From the NCBI RefSeq assembly GCF_014641615.1, contig NZ_BMIB01000002.1, forward strand, positions 62,001 to 126,000: 64,000 bases of DNA, given 5' to 3'. The position numbers and the translations under genes were made by a program. The first letter of the stretch is position 1, and each line of letters starts with the position of its first letter. Below, piece after piece: positions 8,552-16,802 of the stretch. The DNA comes from Filimonas zeae. GTDB taxonomy: Bacteria > Bacteroidota > Bacteroidia > Chitinophagales > Chitinophagaceae. Under the pieces are notes generated by a model. It did no database searches and was not told the origin of the DNA. It worked only from the letters and a program-made list of their open reading frames with translations.

Positions 8552-8773
8552 ATGGTACAGGTATTTTATACAAGTATTACTAATGAAACCAGCAAATCGC
8601 TGATAGCTCCCATGTTAAACAGCCTGGTAGGCAGGCAGAACTGGCACATAGACCTGGGCGATTGCGACAAGGTATTACGCATTGAAACCGGCCACGATTA
8701 CTCGCTGGAAATAATAACCGCTATTCAGAATCTGGGATTTGATTGCATACCCATGTCGTTTTGTTTAAACTAA
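8552..8773 (+). CDS. Small HMA-like (heavy-metal-associated fold) protein
   Basis: A 73-residue protein resembling small ferredoxin-like proteins common in Bacteroidota that look like copper chaperones. The pattern is an initial strand, a helix, LGDCDKVLRIE, and a final GFDCIPM. The CxxC metal site of true HMA domains is absent: Cys residues occur singly. A metal role is therefore unproven. Its stop is 1 bp from that of the convergent DUF4142 gene. Confidence 0.7.
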   Translation: MVQVFYTSITNETSKSLIAPMLNSLVGRQNWHIDLGDCDKVLRIETGHDYSLEIITAIQNLGFDCIPMSFCLN

Positions 8774-8774
8774 A

Positions 8775-9296
8775 TTACCGATACCCGTTAGCAAGCAAAT
8801 CAGCTTTATACAGCTGCATTTCCAGCCTGGGCAACATTTCCTTCGCCCAGCCTCTTATACGGCTGTTATTACCCCGGGCCGCTTCCTCTTCATGTAAAGC
8901 AATGGCTGCTTTATGTGCATTTACCTGGTTTACAATATAAGCACTATCAAACGCACGGCCGGTTAAGGTTTGCAACTGAAGTAAAAGCGCGGCCTGCGCC
9001 GCATCTGTGGTATCGGGTGCTGCAGCCCCCAGTTCAGCAGCCATCTGCTGCAGGTGTTTACGGGCTTCTGCATGGTGTGCAACCATCATACGCCCAAAAG
9101 ATTGTACAGCAGTATCAGTAGCTTTAGTAGCAGCCAGGGTACCGGCATCTGTTTCCGCCCGGTTGCTCATGGCAGTTTTGGAAACAAAGGTTCTGTCGCG
9201 GTTGCTCACAAAATTACCATACTCATCATCATCATCGCCACAACAGGATACCGTGGCAGGAAAAGCAGCCAGCATTAATAATCGTTTCAATTGCAT
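8775..9296 (-). CDS. DUF4142 lipoprotein
   Basis: A 173-residue protein with a lipoprotein-type leader (MQLKRLLMLAAFPATVSC) followed by an Asp-rich spacer and a helical DUF4142 domain, a ferritin-like bundle. Typical signatures are the repeated helices with VQSFGRMMVAHHAEA, FDSAYIVNQVNAHKAAIALHEEEA and the closing RGWAKEMLPRLEMQLYKADLL. The function of DUF4142 proteins is unknown; they are exported and often stress related. The gene converges on the HMA-like gene with only 1 bp between stops. Confidence 0.85.
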   Translation of the reverse strand: MQLKRLLMLAAFPATVSCCGDDDDEYGNFVSNRDRTFVSKTAMSNRAETDAGTLAATKATDTAVQSFGRMMVAHHAEARKHLQQMAAELGAAAPDTTDAAQAALLLQLQTLTGRAFDSAYIVNQVNAHKAAIALHEEEAARGNNSRIRGWAKEMLPRLEMQLYKADLLANGYR

Positions 9297-9380
9297 ATAT
9301 GTCCGTTTTTAAGGAGAGAGTACCATTTACCTCGCACAAATTATGCCGCGCGGCAACCCACTATAATACGGCACCTTAGA

Positions 9381-9641
9381 TTATTTATTTTTAAAACGGA
9401 ACTTTAGTACCAGCATTACAATATTTAATGCCAGCGCAAAAATATTGGTAGCAATAATGGGCAAATCGGATTTTGTTACGCCATAAAAAGTCCACAAGGC
9501 GTTTCCCGCAAGCATTACAATAAACATAAACACCGATACATCACCTGCTTTTTTAGTTTTAAAGGTTTTAATCAGCTGTGGCAGCAGGGATGCCGAAGTA
9601 CAAATACCCGCAACCAGCCCCACAATTTCAATCCATTCCAT
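9381..9641 (-). CDS. SemiSWEET sugar transporter (PQ-loop)
   Basis: An 86-residue membrane protein with three hydrophobic helices and the PQ motif in helix 1 (SLLPQLIKTFKTKKAGDVS). The conserved Asn of helix 3 is in TNIFALALNIVM. SemiSWEETs dimerise to form a bidirectional sugar pore in the inner membrane. The ATG at 9641 is preferred; the open frame extends three codons further to a TTG only. It is divergent from the small hypothetical gene at 9739. Confidence 0.9.
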   Translation of the reverse strand: MEWIEIVGLVAGICTSASLLPQLIKTFKTKKAGDVSVFMFIVMLAGNALWTFYGVTKSDLPIIATNIFALALNIVMLVLKFRFKNK

Positions 9642-9738
9642 ACCTGGCAATATTTATTCAGAATAATGATAAATTATAATGCCACGCATATAATCCGAAA
9701 GGAACACTTTTTTTATTACCTATTTAAAACGGATAATT

Positions 9739-9990
9739 ATGGCATTAGGAGCAACGCTTATAAAGGTGCTGAATAAAAAATATGCACTGTCTCAGATGGT
9801 AGAACAGAAGTTTAAAGGCTACGACCTGGCATTTAAAACAGATGAAGAAGGCAATGCCATTCTGTTGTTTATTGGCCAAAAAGATGAAACGGGAAATGTA
9901 AGGGGTGAACGCTATGCACGCCGCATAGTAAAAGACAAAGAAGGAGTACTGGTGAAAGACCATTGGGATTTTAAAGGAAAAGCTACCTGA
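9739..9990 (+). CDS. Conserved small hypothetical protein, 83 aa
   Basis: A short, highly charged protein with no signal peptide or membrane segment. The sequence (VEQKFKGYDLAFKTDEEGNAILLFIGQ) suggests a compact beta-rich fold. I do not recognise a named domain. It is transcribed divergently from SemiSWEET, and its stop lies 2 bp from that of the convergent flavin oxidoreductase gene. The last codons form the left arm of a terminator-like hairpin, so the coding end is constrained by RNA structure. Confidence 0.7.
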   Translation: MALGATLIKVLNKKYALSQMVEQKFKGYDLAFKTDEEGNAILLFIGQKDETGNVRGERYARRIVKDKEGVLVKDHWDFKGKAT

Positions 9991-10008
9991 CGCTACAGCG
10001 CAGGTAGC
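9982..10008. terminator. Hairpin terminator spanning the stop codons of two convergent genes
   Basis: GCTACCTG-a-CGCT (9982-9994) pairs with AGCG-CAGGTAGC (9997-10008): 12 base pairs with one bulged A and a 2-nt loop. On the minus strand it is followed by TTTTCCTTT, a fair U-tract, so it should end the flavin oxidoreductase transcript; on the plus strand there is no U-tract. Confidence 0.7.
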
Positions 10009-10949
10009 ACCCTGCTACCAAAATCTTCAATAAACCGCTCCTGCTGCCGGTTTACATTATGTAGAATAAGCCTGCTACACCCCGTTTCCAGGTACGCACC
10101 AATTTTATCAGTATGATATTGCAGGCTGGAGGAAACGGGTATTTTATTCTGCACCTTTTCTTTTGATATATACTGGCCCGCAGCATCAAACTGTGCAGGA
10201 AAGGCCAGATCAGCCAGCAAAGGTGAAGGAAGCAGATTATTGCGCCATTGCTCATAAGCACCTTCCAACGCTTCCTGCTCCGTTGCTGCGTAAGACAAGG
10301 CCAGCTGTATCATAAAAGGTTTGCCTGCTCCACCGCCATGGTAAAACGCATCTCTTATTTTCAACACCTCTTCCGGTTCTTGTGCCACGGTAATTAATCC
10401 ATCTGCCCAACTGCCTGCCCAGGCAGCCGTTTCCGCCGTTAAAGCTGCTGCCATCAGTAAAGGCATACTGGCAGGTCTTGTATACAGGCGCGCACCTTCT
10501 ACCCGCACCAGTCCGTTATGTGTTACCGTATCTCCCTTCAGCAAAGCCCTTATCACTTCTGCACTTTCCAGCAGGCGTTTGTTACGCAGTTCTTTTTCCG
10601 GCCACTCCTGCCCCGTAATATTTTCGTTCAGCGCCTCGCCGCTACCCAGCTCCACAGAAAACCGCTCCGGAAACATTTCCGCCAGCGTTGCCACCGCCTG
10701 CGCTACAATAGCAGGGTGGTAACGCTGCCCCGGCGCACATACCATACTAAACGGTAAGCGCGTAGCCTGCATAGCCGCGCCCAGCCATGCAAATGAAAAG
10801 CCGCTATGCCCCTGCCTTTCGCTCCAGGGATGAAAATGATCAGAAGAATGTATTGCTCTAAAACCAGCCCGCTCTGCCAGTACCGCCATTTTTAGCAGAT
10901 AAGCAGGCGAAAATTGTTCATGAGAGGCATGGTACGCTATCTCAGCCAT
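9993..10949 (-). CDS. LLM-class flavin-dependent oxidoreductase, TIGR03885-like
   Basis: A 318-residue luciferase-like TIM barrel of the non-F420 flavinoid oxidoreductase subgroup. It opens with AEIAYHASHEQFSPAYLL, continues with GFRAIHSSDHFHPWSERQGHSGFSFAWLGAA (the family block around the flavin site), and has FPERFSVELGSGEALNE. It probably uses FMN to oxidise an unknown small molecule in the cytoplasm. The start is set at the ATG at 10949 because homology begins there; the open frame runs a further 22 codons upstream with no family resemblance. It is monocistronic and shares a terminator hairpin with the convergent small gene. Confidence 0.85.
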   Translation of the reverse strand: MAEIAYHASHEQFSPAYLLKMAVLAERAGFRAIHSSDHFHPWSERQGHSGFSFAWLGAAMQATRLPFSMVCAPGQRYHPAIVAQAVATLAEMFPERFSVELGSGEALNENITGQEWPEKELRNKRLLESAEVIRALLKGDTVTHNGLVRVEGARLYTRPASMPLLMAAALTAETAAWAGSWADGLITVAQEPEEVLKIRDAFYHGGGAGKPFMIQLALSYAATEQEALEGAYEQWRNNLLPSPLLADLAFPAQFDAAGQYISKEKVQNKIPVSSSLQYHTDKIGAYLETGCSRLILHNVNRQQERFIEDFGSRVLPAL

Positions 10950-11090
10950 AAATTGTGCTATATAATTGATGAATCTGCCAGACTGTAACAGTGCTCCGGC
11001 ACAACCCTCCCCCAAAAAATCATTCCCGGAATGCCTGTGTAGATGATCGGGATAGCTGTTCCACTAAATCAGACAATGGCTATAAATAAA

Positions 11091-11120
11091 AAAACGCCTG
11101 GCTGCCGCGCCAGGCGTTTT
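11091..11120 (-). terminator. Rho-independent terminator of the Lrp-family gene
   Basis: Perfect 12-bp stem (11091-11102 and 11109-11120) with a 6-nt loop. Read on the minus strand it is followed by seven T residues and ATTTAT, the strongest U-tract in this region; on the plus strand the tail is weaker. Confidence 0.9.
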
Positions 11121-11227
11121 ACAAACATCCGCCATCAGGTAGAAACCGGTGGCCAGTATCCATACAGTGAAAATAGAATACGGCACCGAAGTCACACTAC
11201 ACTGAACAAAATGAACAGATATTTAAC

Positions 11228-11692
11228 TTACAAAGGATAAGCAGTATCGCTCTTGGTTTCTGATAGTACAAAGAAGCTTTGTACGGTAGTAATATTGGGC
11301 AGCCTGGCCAGCTTGTTTCGGTAAAAATCGTGGTAGGTTTCCATGTCTGAGGTAGCAATGCGGAGAATAAAATCAAACTGCCCCGTCATTTGAAAACATT
11401 CCATTACCTCCGGAAATTTAGCTACCTCAGTCTCAAAGTTATGGAGGGTTTCTGCGGTATGATCGCTCAGCAGCACATGACTGAAGGCAATCAGGCTTCT
11501 GTCAATGAGCTTCCTGTCCAGAATAGCCACAACCCTTTTTATATACCCGTCCTCTTTCAGTCGCCGCACCCGGTCGTGAATAGTGGCCACGGCCTTATGC
11601 AACTGCACCGCAATTTCTTTATTGGTTAATTCCGCATTTTTTTGCAGCAACCGCAGTATACCCATATCCGTTTCGTCCAGCCCGTTTTTCAT
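11228..11692 (-). CDS. Lrp/AsnC-family transcriptional regulator
   Basis: A 154-residue feast/famine regulator. Residues 1-60 form the N-terminal winged HTH (LDETDMGILRLLQKNAELTN, then HKAVATIHDRVRRLKEDGYI) and residues 65-145 the RAM effector domain, with MECFQMTGQFDFILRIATSDMETYHDF typical of the ligand-binding core. Such proteins sense amino acids. The gene is divergent from a cysteine synthase-like gene with 173 bp between, which contains two inverted repeats, so the usual arrangement would be control of that enzyme and of itself. Confidence 0.9.
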   Translation of the reverse strand: MKNGLDETDMGILRLLQKNAELTNKEIAVQLHKAVATIHDRVRRLKEDGYIKRVVAILDRKLIDRSLIAFSHVLLSDHTAETLHNFETEVAKFPEVMECFQMTGQFDFILRIATSDMETYHDFYRNKLARLPNITTVQSFFVLSETKSDTAYPL

Positions 11693-11723
11693 AATGCCTG
11701 TGTTGAGAATGTAAAAATTACAG

Positions 11724-11736
11724 TTTTCCGGGAAAA
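11724..11736. promoter_or_regulatory. Candidate operator TTTTCC-G-GGAAAA in the lrp/cysteine synthase interval
   Basis: A 13-bp palindrome 32 bp upstream of the Lrp-family ATG. It may be a binding site for the adjacent Lrp-type regulator; no experiment or second genome is available to me. Confidence 0.35.
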
Positions 11737-11797
11737 ATGGCGCTTACGCCCCCTTTATTTTCAGACAAACAGCCTATTATCCATAAAATTTACGGTT

Positions 11798-11817
11798 TTT
11801 CGGCAACTAATCCGAAA
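11798..11817. promoter_or_regulatory. Candidate operator TTTCGG-N8-CCGAAA
   Basis: A 6-bp inverted repeat with an 8-bp spacer, 49 bp upstream of the cysteine synthase-like ATG at 11866. Size and position suit an Lrp/AsnC dimer site, but the assignment is inferred. Confidence 0.35.
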
Positions 11818-11865
11818 TATAAACAATGTTCACCAGTTTTGCTTTCGCAACTAAGGCAAACAATT

Positions 11866-12921
11866 ATGGCAATCACTTCCACATCACTCTCCTCCCCCAT
11901 ACAGCAGAAAATAAACCGGCTGTGGCATCTGGTGGGCAACACCCCCATGTTACAGATTAAGTATACCTGGCAGGGCCGCAGGGGTAGCATTTACGTAAAG
12001 TGTGAGCATTATAACCTTACAGGTAGCATTAAAGACCGGATGGCTTTATACATTCTTAGCCAGGCGTATAAAACCGGCGCTATACAACCCGGCGATACTA
12101 TTGTAGAAGCTACCAGCGGCAATACAGGTATTGCATTTTCAGCCATTGGCAGGGCATTGGGCCATAAAGTGGTAATTATTATGCCGGATTGGCTGAGCAA
12201 AGAGCGGTTTGATATTATCAGCAGCCTGGGTGCCGATATACAGCGGGTAAGCAAGGCAGCAGGTGGCTTTTCAGGCAGCATTCAAAAAGCCGAAGCCATG
12301 CACGCTGCGGATAGCAGCTATTTTCTGCCCCGCCAGTTTGAAAACGAATGGAATGCAGAAGCACATTATTATACCACCGGCCCTGAAATAGTAAAACAAC
12401 TGGAAAGCATAGGTCTTAAGCCCGATGCATTTGTGGCAGGTGTAGGCACAGGCGGCACTGTAATGGGTACAGGCCGTTACCTGCAAAGTAAATACCCCGA
12501 TGCACAGATACACCCACTGGAACCTGCTGAAAGCCCCACGCTTACTACGGGCTATAAAGTAGGCAGCCACCGCATACAGGGTATATCAGACGAGTTTATA
12601 CCCGCTATTGTACAGCTGGAAAATCTGGCACCGGTAGTGCAGGCGCACGATGGTGATGCTATTATTATGGCGCAGAAACTTTCGCAGGAATTAGGGCTGG
12701 CCGTAGGTATTTCTTCCGGGGCCAATGTAATAGGTGCTATTAAACTGCAGCAACAGCTGGGTATGGATGCTACTGTAGTAACCTTACTGCCAGATAGTAA
12801 TAAAAAGTACCTGAGCACCGATCTGATGAAGCAGGAACCTGTGCAGCCAGGCTATATCAGCACCGATGTAACATTTACCGATTTTGAGCCCATCAGCCGG
12901 GCCAATCTGAATAGTTTTTAG
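11866..12921 (+). CDS. PLP-dependent cysteine synthase / cystathionine beta-synthase-like enzyme
   Basis: A 351-residue fold-type II PLP enzyme. The PLP lysine is Lys56 in NLTGSIKDR, the substrate-binding loop is TSGNTG (83-88), and the phosphate-binding loop is [15 protein letters not shown]. The C-terminus ends soon after the catalytic core, so the regulatory CBS pair of full cystathionine beta-synthases is absent. It would make cysteine from O-acetylserine (or use another activated serine) in the cytoplasm. Start at 11866 is chosen because homology begins there; an ATG 43 codons upstream adds unrelated sequence. The divergent Lrp-type regulator suggests amino-acid control. Confidence 0.85.
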   Translation: MAITSTSLSSPIQQKINRLWHLVGNTPMLQIKYTWQGRRGSIYVKCEHYNLTGSIKDRMALYILSQAYKTGAIQPGDTIVEATSGNTGIAFSAIGRALGHKVVIIMPDWLSKERFDIISSLGADIQRVSKAAGGFSGSIQKAEAMHAADSSYFLPRQFENEWNAEAHYYTTGPEIVKQLESIGLKPDAFVAGVGTGGTVMGTGRYLQSKYPDAQIHPLEPAESPTLTTGYKVGSHRIQGISDEFIPAIVQLENLAPVVQAHDGDAIIMAQKLSQELGLAVGISSGANVIGAIKLQQQLGMDATVVTLLPDSNKKYLSTDLMKQEPVQPGYISTDVTFTDFEPISRANLNSF

Positions 12922-12948
12922 TTTTAGAATAAACCATGTATATGCCTT

Positions 12949-12966
12949 CGTTCCGGGAGCGGAACG
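12949..12966. repeat. Short hairpin CGTTCC-N6-GGAACG
   Basis: A 6-bp perfect inverted repeat immediately downstream of the cysteine synthase-like gene. Its right arm is shared with the larger inverted repeat 12960-13033, so the two structures are mutually exclusive. Confidence 0.45.
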
Positions 12967-13033
12967 GGTACAAAGTAAAAGCCACCCCATTCCTGAGGCG
13001 GCTTCTTTATTACTAACACAAGTACCCGTTCCG
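12960..13033. terminator. Nested inverted repeat, probable bidirectional terminator
   Basis: A 12-bp perfect inverted repeat (12960-12971 and 13022-13033, cGGAACGGGTAC and its complement) encloses a smaller hairpin, AAGCCaCC (12979-12986) with GGcGGCTT (12997-13004), followed by CTTTATT. It lies between the convergent cysteine synthase-like and PKD-like genes. The inner hairpin is the likely plus-strand terminator; the role of the outer arms is unclear. Confidence 0.55.
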
Positions 13034-13044
13034 GTTGTAAGCCG

Positions 13045-14598
13045 TTATAAACTCCATTTATAGCTCATGTCTTTTACTTTGCCATAACCCTCCGTAACTC
13101 TTTCCGCAGCTTTATCAATGCTACCGTTGGAAGGATCAATAGGATAACTGTATACCTTACCTGTTTTGGTAGCTTCATTCCAGGTTGCTATATATACCAC
13201 CTGATTGGGCAGGGGTATGATAGCATTCATAAACGCCAGGTGAAAAAATTTCTGCAACCTTACGCAGGTAACGGTTTCGCCCGCTGGTGCCGACCATGCC
13301 GCCTCTGCCACTGCGCCGGAGTTATACTTATACAGGTACACGTTGCTATTGGAACCATACAGCAAATACTGACCTGCGTAAGCTGAAGCCAGTGTGGTTA
13401 CAGCGTTAACACCAGGGCAGGCCGTCATATCAATTTTATTTACACCCACAGCAGCAGGTGCCGCATTGTAAAAATTAGATATCAGCAGGTAGGCATTGGT
13501 ACTGTTACTCATAATGCTGTAATGGCAAAAGCTTGCCCCCCAATCATCCGCCTTCATATCCAGCCCTACATTGGAAGGCTCAAATTTAGTACCTGTAGCC
13601 TGGGCTGGAAAATCAACTACCGAGGTGCCGTTAACAGGAATCTGCTTGAATTTTTTGTTGGTTTTATCGTATACCACCGCGTCGTAGCTTGCGCCGTAAA
13701 AAACGGCAGACCATTTTTCCAGTTCACCATACACACCCGGAATAGCCGGCCCCAGCTTGTTGGTACGGAAGGTTCCTACCGAAGCATAATTGGCAGTATG
13801 TATTCTATTATTGTTAATGGCCAGTTCTTTTCTGGTAGGATTTACCACCATTGCTTTCAGAGACTGGCCTGCCGGAGGTGTCCAGAAAAGATCAGCAAAC
13901 TGATAAAGGGTGCCGAAGGAAGATTTATCCACCCCCACCATATCATGCTCAGATGTTACCATCACTTCTCCCGAAGTAAGGGCTGCCGTAGAATGCACCA
14001 ATGCTACAGGTTTGCCTGCCAATGCTGCTCCGTTAGAGCTTTTCATCAGATCTAAAAACAGCCGGGGCGTAACCACTCCTTTTTTTGAGCGGTCATCTAC
14101 AATAATACCCACATCGGTAGCGCCGTCTTTTTCGTACAATACCATCCATCCGTCAGACAGTGTTTCAGACACATCCACATTAAAACGTACATAGGTTTCC
14201 ACCTGGGTGGCCAGTTCCTTTACCGTAAGGTGAACAATCCATTTGCCGCCCTGCTTTGTAACAGGCTCGTTCAGTTTAATAACATGCGACAGTGTATCGC
14301 GCGAATACACATTACCACCTGTTGTTGCCTGAAATATTACCCAGGTAAAGCTCAGCTTATCTGCTACCGTTTTTTCATCAGTTACCAGCGTACCATTGAA
14401 ATAAACGTCCGGGCTTATACGTAAGGTATCATTCCGGTATATAGCATAATCTGTGCGTATGTTATTAACAGTAGTATCAATTACCACTTTACCAATAGCC
14501 TGATAATCGTAATTACCCTTATCCTTATAGCAGCCCTGCATAAAACAGAACAGCACTACCAGGCCTGTTACATATTTTAACTTGTTCATACTTTTCAT
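13045..14598 (-). CDS. PKD-like family lipoprotein of the SusCD locus
   Basis: A 517-residue outer-membrane lipoprotein. The leader ends in a lipobox (CFMQGC) followed by YKDKGNYDY, the hallmark start of the PKD-like lipoproteins that accompany SusC/SusD/DUF4843 in Bacteroidota. An Ig-like segment (about 35-170, with FTWVIFQATTG) is followed by a long beta-rich, possibly beta-propeller region with repeated blocks such as YLLYGSNSNVYLYKYN. It is the last gene of the operon and probably a surface-exposed ligand-binding accessory. An internal ATG at 14589 is an equally good start. The ligand is not deducible. Confidence 0.8.
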   Translation of the reverse strand: MKSMNKLKYVTGLVVLFCFMQGCYKDKGNYDYQAIGKVVIDTTVNNIRTDYAIYRNDTLRISPDVYFNGTLVTDEKTVADKLSFTWVIFQATTGGNVYSRDTLSHVIKLNEPVTKQGGKWIVHLTVKELATQVETYVRFNVDVSETLSDGWMVLYEKDGATDVGIIVDDRSKKGVVTPRLFLDLMKSSNGAALAGKPVALVHSTAALTSGEVMVTSEHDMVGVDKSSFGTLYQFADLFWTPPAGQSLKAMVVNPTRKELAINNNRIHTANYASVGTFRTNKLGPAIPGVYGELEKWSAVFYGASYDAVVYDKTNKKFKQIPVNGTSVVDFPAQATGTKFEPSNVGLDMKADDWGASFCHYSIMSNSTNAYLLISNFYNAAPAAVGVNKIDMTACPGVNAVTTLASAYAGQYLLYGSNSNVYLYKYNSGAVAEAAWSAPAGETVTCVRLQKFFHLAFMNAIIPLPNQVVYIATWNEATKTGKVYSYPIDPSNGSIDKAAERVTEGYGKVKDMSYKWSL

Positions 14599-14604
14599 AT
14601 TTTA

Positions 14605-15351
14605 TCAGGGAAAAACTACCTGGATATTGTTTTCATCGTAAAGAATACCATACTGCTCATTATACTCCTGCAACGCAACCTTGCACTCCATTTTCAGCGC
14701 AGTGGCATGCGTGGCGGTAATAGTATTGGGCTCCAGATCGGGGCTGGCCGCATTGGATAAGTATACTTTAAAATCAACCATACCGGTTGTTTTAATAATA
14801 AAGGCGTATTTAACGTTGCTGTAAGCTCCAAAGTAAATATTCATGGGCCTGTAAGGTGCCGTAGCAGCATCCCAGTTATCGGGCCTGGCTACATAGTTTT
14901 TAAACGCCACCTGTAAAGTACTCAGTTCGTTAACACCAGACTCAAACAAGTCAGAAGCCTTTAACCGGAATGTAATTTTACCGGTGCTTCCTGTAAACTC
15001 GTTATAGCCAGCCGGCTTTTCAATGTATATAGCACCTGTGCCCTCGTACTGCCCTGCTTTAATAGTGTATTTACCCAGAGAATAATGCACCAGGTTGGTA
15101 TCCCCCGAAACCGCTTCTAATTCAAATTGCGTATCATGATCCAGCGGGTAACCGGCAATACGATAATGAAACACAACAGAATCCTTCCCCGTTAATACGT
15201 AAGCAAAATTATACGTAAGGCTATCCGCAGGTGTCATATTGGTTCCCAGCCAGATATTCAAACCATGCTTTTGTGCGGGATAGTGCAGTTCGTCATTTTT
15301 AGTACAGGAAAAAAAAGCAAGGCAACATATAATGAATAATACTTTCTGCAT
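14605..15351 (-). CDS. DUF4843 domain lipoprotein
   Basis: A 248-residue lipoprotein (MQKVLFIICCLAFFSC, lipobox FFSC). The mature region has the DUF4843 pattern: an early DSLTYNFAY segment and a conserved YRPMNIYFGAYSNVKYAFI near residue 170. DUF4843 proteins are found between SusD and a PKD-like protein in Bacteroidota loci and are assumed to be surface subunits of the uptake complex; no activity is known. It starts 17 bp after the SusD stop, so it is co-transcribed. Confidence 0.85.
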   Translation of the reverse strand: MQKVLFIICCLAFFSCTKNDELHYPAQKHGLNIWLGTNMTPADSLTYNFAYVLTGKDSVVFHYRIAGYPLDHDTQFELEAVSGDTNLVHYSLGKYTIKAGQYEGTGAIYIEKPAGYNEFTGSTGKITFRLKASDLFESGVNELSTLQVAFKNYVARPDNWDAATAPYRPMNIYFGAYSNVKYAFIIKTTGMVDFKVYLSNAASPDLEPNTITATHATALKMECKVALQEYNEQYGILYDENNIQVVFP

Positions 15352-15368
15352 AGTTGTACATTTTTATG

Positions 15369-16793
15369 TTATCGGTTACTGGCTCTGTCTGCCGCCTGCA
15401 ACTCAGATACAGGCAACGGGAAAATATAAGCTTTCAGCGCTACCAGGTCTTTATCAGACTCCGGAATTCTGGCCCGGTTCTGCCATTTATAGTAATAGAA
15501 CAACTGTCCTTCACCCATAAATTCCTTCCGGTATTCTCTGTTCATAACCGTTCTGAAATCGGTGGGCTCGGTAGTAAACGCCGCTATGCCACGCGCTCTT
15601 CTCACCGGATTTATATCACCTAACACGCTCTGGTTATTGTGATAATCGCATTCTGCCAGTATGTAATACATTTCGGAAAGCTTCAGCACTGCCAGTTTAT
15701 TCTGATAATACGTTTCGGTTGAATTAGGTGCTGCGTACTTAAGCAGGTATCTTCTGTCAGCTGAAGCGCCGGTTCCTGTTTTAAACAAATACAGAAAACG
15801 GTAATCATCTGTATTACTTTCATAATAAGTAAGCAGCTGCGATGCACTCAGTGAAAATATACCGGTTCCCTCCTGCGACAGGTAATTGATAGAACGTTGT
15901 GGCAGGTTGGTAATCTGAAGCCCAAAAAGATGCTCAGGCGCTCCGCAGCGGTCAACGCTGTCGATTACATTCTTCTGTGTAGAAAAGGTAAATTTACCGG
16001 AATTAATAACCGCCTGCGCACTCAGCTTAGCCTGCTCAAAATTGCCCATATACAAATAAAGCCTGGCCAGTAAGCCTTCAACTGCATAATAGTTCAAATG
16101 CAGTTGACGGTTAATAAGATAACCATTATCATCGCCTTCCGTTACAACCCGGCCGGTTAATACAGGATCTGCCTTTAACAGTTCCTTTGCCGCCAGCAGA
16201 TCGGCCAGTATAGCAGCGGCCACCTCACCCACTTTTAATTGTGCGGTTTGCCGGGCTGTGTACTTTGTAACATAAGGGATAGCCGGCTGGCTGGCATTAA
16301 CCGTATAAGACGCCCCAAAACACCGCAGCAGGTCAAAATGCATAAAAGCCCGCAGGGCCAGCGCCTCCCCTTTGATAATTTTATAATTATCGCCGGTAAA
16401 CACATTTTTCGCATCTATATTTTCCAGAATATTATTGGCATTGCTGATTCCCTCATACATCTTACTCCAGATGCCATCTATACGGTTTTGTGTTACCGTG
16501 CCGGTAGTGTAGATATAATTGCCATCATCTGCATACCCCGTGGCTGTAGTGGGATAGGTTGACCATTCGTGCGACAACACACCCATCATTCCATAGGTAA
16601 GCTCCTTACCATATAAAGCCTCATCGGTAAGCAAGGTATAGGTACCAGCCAGCGCCTCTTTAAAGCCTGACTCTGTTTTAAACAACTCCGATGCTTTTAT
16701 CTGCGAATTGGGTTGTACATCCAGCCATTTATTGCAGGAAGAAAACAGCAACGCGCCTGAAGTGATGAGTAAGAGTAAACTGATCTTTTTCAT
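15369..16793 (-). CDS. SusD/RagB-family substrate-binding lipoprotein
   Basis: A 474-residue lipoprotein (MKKISLLLLITSGALLFSSC, lipobox FSSC) followed by NKWLDVQPNSQIKASELF, the standard SusD opening. The TPR-like helical core includes LFKTESGFKEALAGTY and ALALRAFMHFDLLRCFG; the C-terminus carries NPVRRARG...EYRKEFMGEGQLFYYYKW. It forms the lid of the SusC channel on the cell surface. The ATG at 16793 lies 9 bp after the susC stop; the open frame's further start is only a TTG. The ligand of this pair is unknown. Confidence 0.93.
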   Translation of the reverse strand: MKKISLLLLITSGALLFSSCNKWLDVQPNSQIKASELFKTESGFKEALAGTYTLLTDEALYGKELTYGMMGVLSHEWSTYPTTATGYADDGNYIYTTGTVTQNRIDGIWSKMYEGISNANNILENIDAKNVFTGDNYKIIKGEALALRAFMHFDLLRCFGASYTVNASQPAIPYVTKYTARQTAQLKVGEVAAAILADLLAAKELLKADPVLTGRVVTEGDDNGYLINRQLHLNYYAVEGLLARLYLYMGNFEQAKLSAQAVINSGKFTFSTQKNVIDSVDRCGAPEHLFGLQITNLPQRSINYLSQEGTGIFSLSASQLLTYYESNTDDYRFLYLFKTGTGASADRRYLLKYAAPNSTETYYQNKLAVLKLSEMYYILAECDYHNNQSVLGDINPVRRARGIAAFTTEPTDFRTVMNREYRKEFMGEGQLFYYYKWQNRARIPESDKDLVALKAYIFPLPVSELQAADRASNR

Positions 16794-16802
16794 ACCTGAC
16801 AA

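Noticed and set aside
16793..16802. Upstream TTG start for the first SusD
   Set aside because: The ATG at 16793 starts the lipoprotein leader directly and leaves 9 bp after the susC stop.
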